Below are positions 25,315-33,424 of a DNA stretch of 64,000 nucleotides, piece after piece. Source of the stretch: Symbiodinium natans (Eukaryota > Sar > Dinophyceae > Suessiales > Symbiodiniaceae); contig CAJNDS010001068.1 of assembly GCA_905221605.1 (NCBI GenBank), forward strand, positions 774,675-838,674, given 5' to 3'. The notes below the pieces were generated by a model that saw only the letters and a list, made by a program, of their open reading frames with translations, did not search any database and was not told where the DNA came from. Positions within the stretch are counted from its first letter, which is position 1. Every line of letters begins with the position of its first letter. The translations under genes were made by a program, and so were the position numbers.

Positions 25315-25377
25315 GCCCCCCCCCCCCCCCCCCCCCAACCCCCCCCCCCCCCCCCACACCCCCCCCCTCCCCCCCCC
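25315..25377 (+). other. Poly-C tract at the left provirus boundary
   Basis: About 63 nt of almost pure C on the plus strand, immediately outside the left TIR. The right TIR is also followed by C on the same strand (46435-46496), so the C tract is direct-oriented flank and not part of the inverted repeat. This looks like insertion into a pre-existing C tract. Confidence 0.8.
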
Positions 25378-25894
25378 AAAAAATAGTGGAAAGGGGGATT
25401 GTGGGGTCATGGGACATTGTATGTTGGGTGTCTGGTTTGTTTTGTGTCTATTCATCACTGTCTCCTACTTGTTGTTTGACCTTGTCGCCTTCCTCGTTTC
25501 TATATTATTGACTCTGGGGTCTGTCTTCTTGCTATGGTTGCCTTATTCGTTTTTTCTTAGGGGTGTCTTATTCGTTTTGTCTGGGTTTGTCTCCTTCTTC
25601 GTTTTTTGCTTAGCCCTAGTTCCGGTATATCTAATTTAAGTATTTGTTTAACCTTTGATGTTTTCATTTTTAGGCCTAGTAGTTATTCTTAACTTTTGGT
25701 TTCGGTAGGTTTATTCGTTATTTTCGGTCTCTGGGTTAGGCTATAATTGACTTTAGTTAGGCGGTTCATAGAAACGCCTAACATAAAGCCTAGTCTGGGC
25801 TTAGTATGGTCTAGACATTGTTTAACTTTGGGTTATTCCTAGGGTTTTAGGGTGGTTCAACCATTTCATTATATTAATAATAATGTTATGGTTG
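25378..25894 (+). repeat. Left terminal inverted repeat of the provirus
   Basis: About 517 bp whose reverse complement is found at 45917-46434. The outer ~470 bp appear almost identical between the two ends by eye; the inner part differs (for example GGGTTTTAGGGTGG versus GGGTTTATTAGTCAG) before matching again. High identity implies recent insertion or gene conversion between ends. In protein-primed elements the TIR tips carry the replication origins. Confidence 0.92.
25409..25639 (+). CDS. TIR-embedded hydrophobic protein, left copy
   Basis: A 76-residue open frame wholly inside the left TIR, starting at ATG 25409 (MGHCMLGVWF...). It is very rich in Leu, Phe and Val with roughly three candidate membrane spans, and has few charged residues (one Asp, one Arg). 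The identical protein is encoded in the right TIR at 46173-46403. I recognise no family. It could be a small membrane protein, but T/C-rich DNA can also generate such frames by chance, so coding status is uncertain. Confidence 0.4.
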   Translation: MGHCMLGVWFVLCLFITVSYLLFDLVAFLVSILLTLGSVFLLWLPYSFFLRGVLFVLSGFVSFFVFCLALVPVYLI

Positions 25895-25900
25895 TTTCAT

Positions 25901-26380
25901 TTACTCTTGAACAACTTTTTCGGATATAGCACCTAGAATTGCCCACCTATAAGTTTTAATCCACTTGTATTTACATTGTTTAAATATCAAAATATCCATC
26001 CATATTATATAAGTTTGGAACATTAAAAAATGAATTTTATGATTATTGAACTTATTTAGGTAATCATTCCTTAAATTATGATAATTACGAGAAAGTGTAG
26101 ATGAACACAATGTATTCAACTTACCTTTAAACTTACCTACTTCTTCATATGAAGGAAATGAAGTAAGAAGGACAAAATATTCTATTACCTCATCATTTAC
26201 ATCATTGTAGGTTTGTTCCATTACAGTATTTATTTTGTTACATTCATCACACTTTAGTAAAGATTTACCATTAAATTGTTTTTGTAACTGCTTACAGTCT
26301 TTACATTTATCAATCTTATTAGATAGTTGCTTCTTAATTTTAGTTAAAAACTCAATCCTATAATCTTGCTCATCAGTCAT
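25901..26380 (-). CDS. Cys-rich zinc-ribbon-like protein, terminal paralogue family, member A
   Basis: 159 residues of unknown function. Near the N-terminus are two CxxC pairs (CKDC about residues 26-29 and CDEC about 44-47), spaced as a zinc ribbon, followed by a helical region with FPSYEE and a YHNLRNDY segment. The same plan (paired CxxC, FPSYE, YYNLR) appears in the next gene, and looser versions lie at the other end of the element, so I treat them as one family. The stop codon lies 6 bp inside the left TIR and transcription runs outward. An ACTTAAAG motif lies 29 nt before the ATG, as for the paralogues. The zinc binding is inferred; the role (regulatory or host-interaction) is unknown. 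Confidence 0.8.
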   Translation of the reverse strand: MTDEQDYRIEFLTKIKKQLSNKIDKCKDCKQLQKQFNGKSLLKCDECNKINTVMEQTYNDVNDEVIEYFVLLTSFPSYEEVGKFKGKLNTLCSSTLSRNYHNLRNDYLNKFNNHKIHFLMFQTYIIWMDILIFKQCKYKWIKTYRWAILGAISEKVVQE

Positions 26381-26409
26381 ACCTTAGTTAATATTATAGG
26401 GTGTTTTAA

Positions 26410-26417
26410 CTTTAAGT
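26410..26417 (-). promoter_or_regulatory. Putative early promoter motif ACTTAAAG (Cys-rich A)
   Basis: ACTTAAAG on the minus strand, 29 nt before the ATG of the 25901-26380 gene, followed by a CACCCTATAATATTA stretch that resembles those after the same motif at 27154 and 44525. Confidence 0.6.
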
Positions 26418-26470
26418 AGAAACTAATATTAATAAATCATTACATTAAATTATAAATAATGTTATGATTT

Positions 26471-27127
26471 TCACCAATCATCATACTCAAACTCACTATC
26501 ACTTTCACTATCAGTATCATTAAACCAATATTCGTTTATGTCATCCAATAAGGTAAATCCAAAGTCGTCATCATAAAGATAGTGATATGTTTCAAAAACT
26601 CTTCCATGGTTATGGTTCATCAGATATACAATAACAACCATCAAAATGTCAAAATACCTTTTTAGATGGTCAGGGTCATTATTACAACAATTATATTTGA
26701 AATCAACAAAATAATCAGCATCATCTAAATTATCATATAAGTTTCTTAAATTGTAATACATTTGTTCATTATACACATATCTATCATTCAGTTCTTGTTC
26801 TAAAAGTTCATAAGAAGGAAAGGCATTGAATTTAATGAAATAATAGGTTTGAATTTCATTTAATGACAAATACTTCCATTCAATACAGTTCTCAATTACT
26901 GAACTAATCCTTTTACATTTCGGACACGAAAAGAATTTACATACCATATCATAAGTATCTTCGTTTAGGTTCAACTTTATTGTTTTCTTAAGTCCATCTC
27001 GCAAGTTTTTACAATCATTACAGGTATTCACTAGCGTCATTACATAGTTTTTACTAACGAACAAATCATCTTTAGACAAATGTTTCAATTCATTAATGCT
27101 TTCGATTTCACTATCACTGTCACTCAT
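26471..27127 (-). CDS. Cys-rich zinc-ribbon-like protein, terminal paralogue family, member B
   Basis: About 218 residues, unknown function. CNDC and CPKC pairs are spaced like a zinc ribbon, followed by the family segment FPSYE and YYNLRNLYDN; the C-terminus is very acidic (DTDSESDSEFEYDDW). The frame also has an ATG at 27148, but I choose 27127 (MSDSDSE) because the paralogue at 44559 starts MSDSESVV in the same place and the ACTTAAAG box then stands 26 nt upstream, matching its relatives. The stop is TGA, with TAA two codons later. It is read outward toward the left TIR, in tandem with member A. Confidence 0.8.
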   Translation of the reverse strand: MSDSDSEIESINELKHLSKDDLFVSKNYVMTLVNTCNDCKNLRDGLKKTIKLNLNEDTYDMVCKFFSCPKCKRISSVIENCIEWKYLSLNEIQTYYFIKFNAFPSYELLEQELNDRYVYNEQMYYNLRNLYDNLDDADYFVDFKYNCCNNDPDHLKRYFDILMVVIVYLMNHNHGRVFETYHYLYDDDFGFTLLDDINEYWFNDTDSESDSEFEYDDW

Positions 27128-27153
27128 TACCTTAATATACTGGGGCATTATGT

Positions 27154-27161
27154 CTTTAAGT
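27154..27161 (-). promoter_or_regulatory. Putative early promoter motif ACTTAAAG (Cys-rich B)
   Basis: ACTTAAAG on the minus strand, 26 nt before ATG 27127. The downstream stretch (ACATAATGCCCCAGTATATT) is clearly homologous to the segment upstream of the 44559 gene, showing that promoter and gene were duplicated together. Confidence 0.65.
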
Positions 27162-27235
27162 TTATTTTATCAATCCATATAGGTGGCAACCTCCACCAAA
27201 GCCCTGTTAACATCTCATAAAACCGGTTTAAGTTG

Positions 27236-27500
27236 AACCGATTTACAAGCCACGAAAAACCGTTTTACAAGCCACGAAAGACCGTTTTACAAGCCACGAA
27301 AAAACCGTTTTACAAGCCACGAAAAACCGTTTTACAAGCCCCGAAAAACCGTTTTACAAGCTTTGTAAAACCTCCTTACCCTGCTATTTCTATGGGTTTT
27401 ACGAAGAATTTACAAGCCCCGAAAAACCGTTTTACAAGCCCCGAAAAACCGTTTTACAAGCCCCGAAAAAATCGTTTTACAAGCCCCGTAAAACCAAGTA
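27236..27500 (+). repeat. Iteron-like 22-23-bp direct repeats between divergent early genes
   Basis: About ten copies of ACCGTTTTACAAGCC(A/C)CGAAAA, in two blocks interrupted by a diverged stretch near 27360-27410. The left block mostly has GCCACG, the right block GCCCCG. It fills the space between the outward Cys-rich gene (minus) and the polymerase gene (plus). It keeps an open frame of 99 codons (27233-27532), but that is repeat-driven and not supported as a gene. Possible roles are a binding array for a replication or transcription factor. Confidence 0.85.
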
Positions 27501-27526
27501 TTGAACCAAAATTGTTTGTAAAATCT

Positions 27527-27534
27527 ACTTAAAG
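27527..27534 (+). promoter_or_regulatory. Putative early promoter motif ACTTAAAG (polymerase)
   Basis: ACTTAAAG, 20 nt before the polymerase ATG at 27555, followed by ACTTTATAGTATATG. Confidence 0.6.
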
Positions 27535-27554
27535 AAAAAACAACTTTATAGTAT

Positions 27555-30500
27555 ATGACAGAACCAAACTACAATTATGTGGTAGATTATTTAGTTAGTA
27601 GCGGTTTAGGCAACATTAAAACCAAAAACGGTAAGAAACTTAATAAGTTAATTATAGATAATAAGGAGTATTCATATACCAAAGAAAAACCATTATCAAA
27701 TATTTTAAAGAAGAAACTGAGGACGATGTCTAAAACACAGGGGTTTAAAAGATATGATATATTAAAGACGGCAAGTAAAGGCGTAGCAATTAGAAAGGCA
27801 TTGAAGAAATATGTTATTAACCAAAAAGCAAGGGTCACAGAAGAAACAAGCGCTTTTAAAAGTTACGCTAACTCATATTCAATTTCAAACATATCAACAT
27901 TATTCAAGGGAACAAGAGGACTAACACATTTGAAGTATCAAGAACCGAGACTAAGAGAGTTTTTAGAAAAGAACAACAACATGAAAATTAGGATTGATAC
28001 AGACGTCGCTTTTACACATCTAGAACTGGAGGAACAAGCAGTGTTTAAAATACCGAGCAGAATTTACACGATTAACAACTCAGAAGAATTAAAAAAAGCA
28101 GTTGATAATATGGCATCAGACATAGAAATTCTGATAGGAAACTCACAACTAAACAGGTCAGGATATAAAATAAACCACATTGAAAAAATCAGAATTCATT
28201 ATGACAAATACAACCCGACAAGAGCGGGTAAATATATTGAATTACCTAAATGGATTGCTACTAAAAAGGCATGTATTAATATTAAGAATGACGACGATTA
28301 TTGTTTCAAATACTGCGTTCAATCCAGATTTTACGAGATAATGAAGAAAGACCACCCCGACAGGATGTATCATTACAACAAGCTAAAAGAAAATGATTGT
28401 TGAATAAAGTGGGAAGGTGTAGAGTTTCCAGCATCCAACGAAGACATTGACACCTTTGAAGAAATCAACGACAGAGCAATATCCGTTAATGTTTATGGTA
28501 TTGACCCGAACGGCACCAATTCAATAGTAGTAAATAAAATTTCTAAAATTAAGAATCCATCGTGTCACGTTAATTTACTACTTTTAGAAGAGGATAATAA
28601 TAGCCATTATGTTTTAATAAAGGACTACAGCCGTTTAATGGGAGCACAAACAAACAAGCACAGGGAAAAACTATTTCATTGTAGATACTGCCAACATGGT
28701 TTCAATAAGGAGTCATTACTTAACAATCATTTATTGAAAGGATGTATGGCACACGAAATACAACAAATAGTAATGCCAAAAGAAAATGAAACAATGAGTT
28801 TTCAAAAGCATTACAAGAAACTTAAGTGTCCTTATGTTATGTATGGAGACTTTGAATGTCTTACAACCCCATCAAGTGATGGAATAAAAGGCACCTATCA
28901 ACATCATAAACCGTGCGGTTTTATGCTTAATGTAGTTAATAGCATAACAAACGAAGCAACACCTTACTTATACAGAGGTGAAGATTGTATGGATAGATTC
29001 TGTTCAACCATTAATAAAATAAAAGAAGAGATTATGGACAAGATGAAGGAAGAGAAAAAGATTGATTGGACAGATAGGCAGAAGGAACAACACAAGAAAG
29101 AGAAACATTGTTTTATATGCGGCGGGCGCTTCAACCCGAAAGACCCAGCAAAAACTAAAGTGGCCGACCACTGTCACTTTACAGGTCAATATAGGGGTAC
29201 CGCGCACAACAAATGTAATTTAGATTATTGTTTCAAATACTTTAAAATACCAGTATTTTTTCACAACCTTAAAAATTATGATGCTCACCTAATAATATCA
29301 CATATGGAGAAGCTAAATAAGAACAAGGACAAGATAAGCGTAATAGCGCAGAACAGCGAGAAGTTTGTAACATTTACAGTTGATAACCTAGAGTTTAAAG
29401 ACAGCTTTAGTTTCTTATCTTCTTCCCTAGATAAACTAGTTAAACTGACTAAGTATGAAGATAATGAGAAGAGGAATGAATGGCAGAATGGATTTACTTT
29501 TAGTAAGAAGAGCGTTTATGTAAATGATGATACTGATTTAGATTTATTAACTGATAAGGGCGTTTATCCCTACGACTATTTTACTGATTTTAATAGATTT
29601 AATGAAACATCACTACCTAAAATAGAGGACTTCTACAGCAAATTAACAGAAGAAGGGATTAAGCAATCGGAATACGATAGAGCAAATAAGATATGGGAAC
29701 ATTTTAAGATAAAAAACCTAGGTCAGTATCATGACTTATACTTACAGACTGATGTTTTATTACTAACGGATGTCTTTGAGAACTTTAGAAAGACTTGTTT
29801 AGTTGATTATGGATTAGACCCCGCTCATTACATAACATTGCCTAATTTTAGTTGGGATGCGATGCTACTTAAAACGGGAATAGAGTTAGAGTTGATTTAT
29901 GATGAAGACATCTATAAGATGGTTGAAAGCGGGTTGCGCGGGAGAATGTGCCAGACGAGCTTAAGAAAAGCAGAAGCAAATAACCCATATATGGGAGAAC
30001 AATACGACGAAAATAAAGAAACATCCTACATTAATTATTTAGACGCTAATAACCTATATGGTTTAGCAATGTGCCAGAAATTACCATATAAAGGCATCAA
30101 GTTTATTAACGATACAAGTAATTTTACAGAAGAGGAGATATTGAATTATGATAATGGTAACGAAGGTTATATTTTGGATTTTGATTTAGAATACCCTAAA
30201 GAACTACACGATAAACATGTTGATTATCCACTAGCACCGCAGATAATGAATGTAAATGCTAATATGTTGAGCGATTGCCAGAAGGAGATATACAAGTCAT
30301 ACCACCAGAACAAGGAACCAAAAGATGAACAAACGAAGAAGTTAATATTAAATGTTATGGATAAATCTAATTATGTATTACATATTAATATTTTAAAGTA
30401 TTACTTAAAACAAGGGTTGAAACTGAAAAAGGTTAATAGGGTAATAGAATTCAAACAGAAGGAGTGGTTAAAACCGTGGATTGACTTCAACACCGAGAAG

Positions 30501-31315
30501 AGAAAACAGCAACATCCGACTTTGAGAAAGACAAATATAAATTAATGAACAACGCGGTGTATGGCAAAACGATGGAGAATGTAAGGGAACACATTAACTT
30601 TGAACTGGTGGATACACAGGAACGATATGCTAAATGCGTTAATAATCCTACCTTCAAGCATAGACACATTATCAATGAAAATCTGGTAGGAGTGGAGAAG
30701 TTAAAAGAGAAGGTTAAACTGAATAAACCTATTTATGTTGGAATGAGCATTCTAGACTTAAGTAAGTTACACATGTATTCATTTTATTATGATGTCCTAA
30801 AAGAGAAGTATAATGAAAATGTCAGGTTAGTTTATACCGACACTGATAGTTTCGTTATTCATACTAAAACTAAAGATATATACGATGACTTCAAAGAAAT
30901 TAATGACCAGATGGACTTCAGCGGTTATGATAAAAATCATAAATGCTACGACCCAACAAACAAGAAGGTATTAGGAAAATTTAAGGACGAATGCGATGGT
31001 AAAATAATAACACACTTCATAGGATTAAAACCTAAATCATATGCCTTCAAAGTATTCAATGAAGTCAAGGAGGAGAAGAAGTCAAAAGGAATAGTTAAAC
31101 ATAAAGTTAAGAAGGAACTAACCTATAACCAATACGAAGATACATTAATAGAAAATAGAAGCGACACAGTCAGTTTCAACACGATTAGAAGCAAGAACCA
31201 CAACATATACACTATAAACCAAGTGAAGCAATGTTTATCATCATTTGATAATAAGAGATATTATATAGATAGTGTTAATAGTTTGCCTTACGGGCACTTT
31301 AGGATTAGTGATTAA
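27555..31315 (+). CDS. polB: Protein-primed family B DNA polymerase (disrupted by one TGA and one frameshift)
   Basis: Replicative polymerase of the Polinton/PLV type, about 1250 codons overall. The N-terminal part has the usual Polinton lead-in and a zinc finger (FHCRYC...C, nt 28674-28745). Exonuclease motifs: Exo I YGDFECL (Asp codon at 28848), Exo II FFHNLKNYDAH, Exo III YLQTDVLLLTDVF. An ENDO VII-like Cys/His insertion (CFICGGRF...DHCHFTG, near 29109-29215) follows Exo I, as in Polintons. Polymerase motifs: A LDANNLYGLAM (Asp at 30042), B MNNAVYGKTMENV (30545), C YTDTDS (30833). Two breaks: an in-frame TGA at 28401-28403, with homology continuing in the same frame, and a one-base shift around 30501-30507 in an AAAA run, where the frame moves by -1 just before motif B. 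ATG 27555 follows an early-type motif. Confidence 0.93.
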
Positions 31316-31475
31316 ATCTTCTAATATTTTAATTAATATTAGAACATTTGAACGAGCAATGGGCAATAGGGGGCACATCTCCAAACTAATTAACCATTAC
31401 CGCACTCTTATGATACGCTTATGGTATAGCGAAACACGCGGGGAGAAGAAATGATGTCTGGGGCTTATGGCACTA

Positions 31476-31541
31476 TACACTGATGGGTTTTTCACGAAAA
31501 ACCCATTAGTGTAAAAAAAAAACTCCAAGGAGTTTTTTTTT
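31476..31541. terminator. Two adjacent strong hairpins between convergent genes
   Basis: Hairpin 1 (31476-31513) has 18-bp arms with one mismatch around a 2-nt AC loop (core TGGGTTTTTC/GAAAAACCCA). Hairpin 2 (31514-31541) has perfect 13-bp arms, A9-CTCC and GGAG-T9, around AA. They lie between the 3' ends of the polymerase gene (plus) and the 31579 gene (minus), fitting a bidirectional termination or 3'-end signal. The rest of 31316-31578 shows no gene. Confidence 0.7.
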
Positions 31542-31578
31542 CACTGTCAAATATACATATCAATAATACTTTAAGTGA

Positions 31579-31776
31579 TTATTTTAATATTTCATGTAAT
31601 TCATAAAACTCAAATAACAATTTAAATCGTTTCTTATACTGACTTAAATGCTGATAATCCTCCAGTTCATCTATTATAGCACTTAACCTAGCGTTATACA
31701 TTCTTATCTTTCTTCTTTCAATTAACCAAGCACTCGTGGTTTCTTTCTTCTCTTTCTTCAAACATAAACAATCCAT
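31579..31776 (-). CDS. Small basic/helical hypothetical protein
   Basis: 65 residues (MDCLCLKKEKKETTSAW...), Lys/Glu-rich with a predicted helical C-terminal half. No recognised domain. It follows the 31789-32196 gene on the same strand after 12 bp, so the two are probably co-transcribed. Coding is supported by compact spacing and lack of overlap rather than by homology. Confidence 0.55.
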   Translation of the reverse strand: MDCLCLKKEKKETTSAWLIERRKIRMYNARLSAIIDELEDYQHLSQYKKRFKLLFEFYELHEILK

Positions 31777-31788
31777 ATATTTACATTA

Positions 31789-32196
31789 CTAAACAATTTT
31801 CTTATTAATTGTAAATTTCAGTTCATTAATCTCCAACTCTAAACGCTCTATCTCTTTCTTAATATAATCAATATCCGTTTCGGTTACTTCTATCTTTTGC
31901 TCTAGTTCTTCGGGAGTAATTTGATTTTTACCCCATCCAGTATCACATATTTCAACGCTTCCAATTTGCTTATCGCTTTTGAATATACCGTTTTCATCAG
32001 GTGATACATGACGACCACCAAATTTTAAGTTATGCCTATCTTCAACTACGTTAGTTGTTATGATGTTGTTTTCTTTCACCGTCTTTGTTTCTTTATGATA
32101 TGACTGACGCTTACACTTACAAGGGATACAAGAAAAACCTTTAGCATTGATGAAAAGACCTTTCTTTTTGTCACTATCATCGCTTTTATCACTCAT
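31789..32196 (-). CDS. Hypothetical protein with Cys cluster and C-terminal coiled coil
   Basis: 135 residues. The N-terminus is Asp/Lys-rich (MSDKSDDSDKKKG), then a Cys cluster (FSCIPCKCKRQ), then GGRHVSPDENGIFKSDKQIG and a coiled-coil-like C-terminus with Glu/Leu/Ile heptads from about residue 95. I do not recognise a family. A late-type TCTAA motif lies 9 nt before the ATG, so it may be a virion or assembly protein (inference). Confidence 0.65.
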   Translation of the reverse strand: MSDKSDDSDKKKGLFINAKGFSCIPCKCKRQSYHKETKTVKENNIITTNVVEDRHNLKFGGRHVSPDENGIFKSDKQIGSVEICDTGWGKNQITPEELEQKIEVTETDIDYIKKEIERLELEINELKFTINKKIV

Positions 32197-32201
32197 TTAT
32201 A

Positions 32202-32363
32202 TTATTTAGATTTCTTACTATTTTTCAAACAAATAATAACTGACTTTACAAACTCTAATGACAAATAGCAACATCGTTTTATTTTATTATCGCTTATTAC
32301 CTGTTGTTCTATTACTTCTAAACCATTTATGGTTTCAATATAAGTATCATACTTTGTATCCAT
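32202..32363 (-). CDS. Small hypothetical protein (53 aa)
   Basis: A short open frame of 53 codons (MDTKYDTYIETINGLE...) ending TAA at 32202-32204, fitted between the divergently transcribed ATPase gene and the 31789-32196 gene. The C-terminal half is hydrophobic then basic (LEFVKSVIICLKNSKKSK). No family recognised. Tight packing without overlap favours a real gene, but its size makes this uncertain. Confidence 0.45.
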   Translation of the reverse strand: MDTKYDTYIETINGLEVIEQQVISDNKIKRCCYLSLEFVKSVIICLKNSKKSK

Positions 32364-32385
32364 TATATATTTAAATCATATAATT

Positions 32386-32390
32386 TCTAA
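32386..32390 (+). promoter_or_regulatory. Putative late promoter motif TCTAA (packaging ATPase)
   Basis: TCTAA followed by an AT-rich 9-nt gap to ATG 32400. The same arrangement (gap 9-18 nt) precedes the fibre, both capsid genes and four others. Confidence 0.45.
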
Positions 32391-32399
32391 TTATTAATA

Positions 32400-33164
32400 A
32401 TGAGTGAAACAATACCAAAAGTGGAACCGATAGACATACCCGAGTATAAATATAAAAACAGCAAATACGAAATGATGCCTAACTTACCCGCTAGGATGCT
32501 ATGTGTCGCTTCTTCTACTGGAGGAAAGACGGTGCTCATTCAAAATCTGATATTGAAAATCTACCGAGGTTCATTTGAAAGGATATACATATTCTCACCT
32601 AGTGTTCATGTTGATGACACTTGGACGGCAGTTAAGAAATATATAAGCGATGTTATGAAGGTGGATACTGAGAAGGAACAGGTATATTATGAAGACTATG
32701 ACCCAATAGCATTAAAGAAGATAATAGACACTCAGCATAAAGTCATTGATTTTCAAAAGAAAAACAAACAAAAGGATTTATTTAGCATTTTAATAGTGGT
32801 GGATGATCACGCGGACGACCCAAAATTTATAAGATACTCCAATATTCTTCACGGACTATTTACGAGAGGGCGGCATGACGCTATCTCCTGTATTTTATCA
32901 ACACAAAAGTATAATGTCTTAGCGCCCATCATTAGGTTAAACACTTCAGCTTTATTCATTTTCAGACTAAAGAATATGAATGAGGTAAATAGTTTTCTAG
33001 ATGAAAACAGTGCGCTAGTGGATAAAGCAACCCTTTACAACATGTATCAACAGGCAGTAAATGATGAACCTTACAGTTTCTTCTACATAAACACAAATGC
33101 TAAAGATGTTAATAAGATGTTTTATATTCGTTTTGAAAAACGCTTTGAAGTTTCCGATGATTAA
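32400..33164 (+). CDS. A32-like genome-packaging ATPase (FtsK-HerA superfamily)
   Basis: 254 residues, the usual size for Polinton/PLV packaging ATPases that pump DNA into the capsid. The P-loop is ASSTGGKT (residues 37-44, Lys43), a compressed Walker A. Walker B is ILIVVDDHAD with Asp135-Asp136. It is followed by the family's sensor-like segment LSTQKYNVLAPIIRLN (about 167-181) in which Gln169 and Arg179 fit conserved positions. Late-type TCTAA lies 9 nt upstream. The gene is intact. Confidence 0.9.
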   Translation: MSETIPKVEPIDIPEYKYKNSKYEMMPNLPARMLCVASSTGGKTVLIQNLILKIYRGSFERIYIFSPSVHVDDTWTAVKKYISDVMKVDTEKEQVYYEDYDPIALKKIIDTQHKVIDFQKKNKQKDLFSILIVVDDHADDPKFIRYSNILHGLFTRGRHDAISCILSTQKYNVLAPIIRLNTSALFIFRLKNMNEVNSFLDENSALVDKATLYNMYQQAVNDEPYSFFYINTNAKDVNKMFYIRFEKRFEVSDD

Positions 33165-33192
33165 TAATATAACAAATATATTATTAATATCA

Positions 33193-33402
33193 TTAAAATA
33201 AACTAAATGAGCATAAGTTACAAGGCATACACTTACCATTATTACTACATTTGTTTTTGTTCTTCAGTTCCTCCACTTCTTTTTCCAATGCTTCCGTCTT
33301 TTCTATGATGTTTTGAATGGAGTTGAAGGTGATTAATTCATTCTTTACCCTTTGTAACTGCTCGTCTAGTTTTTGGTTAATTTGTTCGTCTAACGTTGGC
33401 AT
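33193..33402 (-). CDS. Small coiled-coil protein with Cys-rich tail
   Basis: 69 residues. Residues 1-50 form an amphipathic coiled coil (KLDEQLQRVKNELITF...EALEKEVEELKNK) and the tail has CSNNGKCMPCNLC. It lies between the ATPase and fibre genes, 22 bp after the fibre's upstream neighbour in the compact gene order. The function is unknown; coiled-coil small proteins in this position could be virion accessory proteins (inference). Confidence 0.55.
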   Translation of the reverse strand: MPTLDEQINQKLDEQLQRVKNELITFNSIQNIIEKTEALEKEVEELKNKNKCSNNGKCMPCNLCSFSLF

Positions 33403-33424
33403 TATATATTAATATACATAATTC

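Noticed and set aside
25251-25408. Pro/Gly-rich extension of the TIR open frame into the poly-C tract
   Set aside because: The C homopolymer keeps all frames open; the residues are only Pro or Gly runs. The frame is meaningful, if at all, only from ATG 25409.
27236-27500. CRISPR array
   Set aside because: Repeats are directly adjacent with no unique spacers of constant length, there are no cas genes, and the context is eukaryotic.
27233-27532. 99-codon open frame over the 22-bp repeats
   Set aside because: The encoded protein is only the translation of the DNA repeat, and repeat subtypes change without regard to codons.
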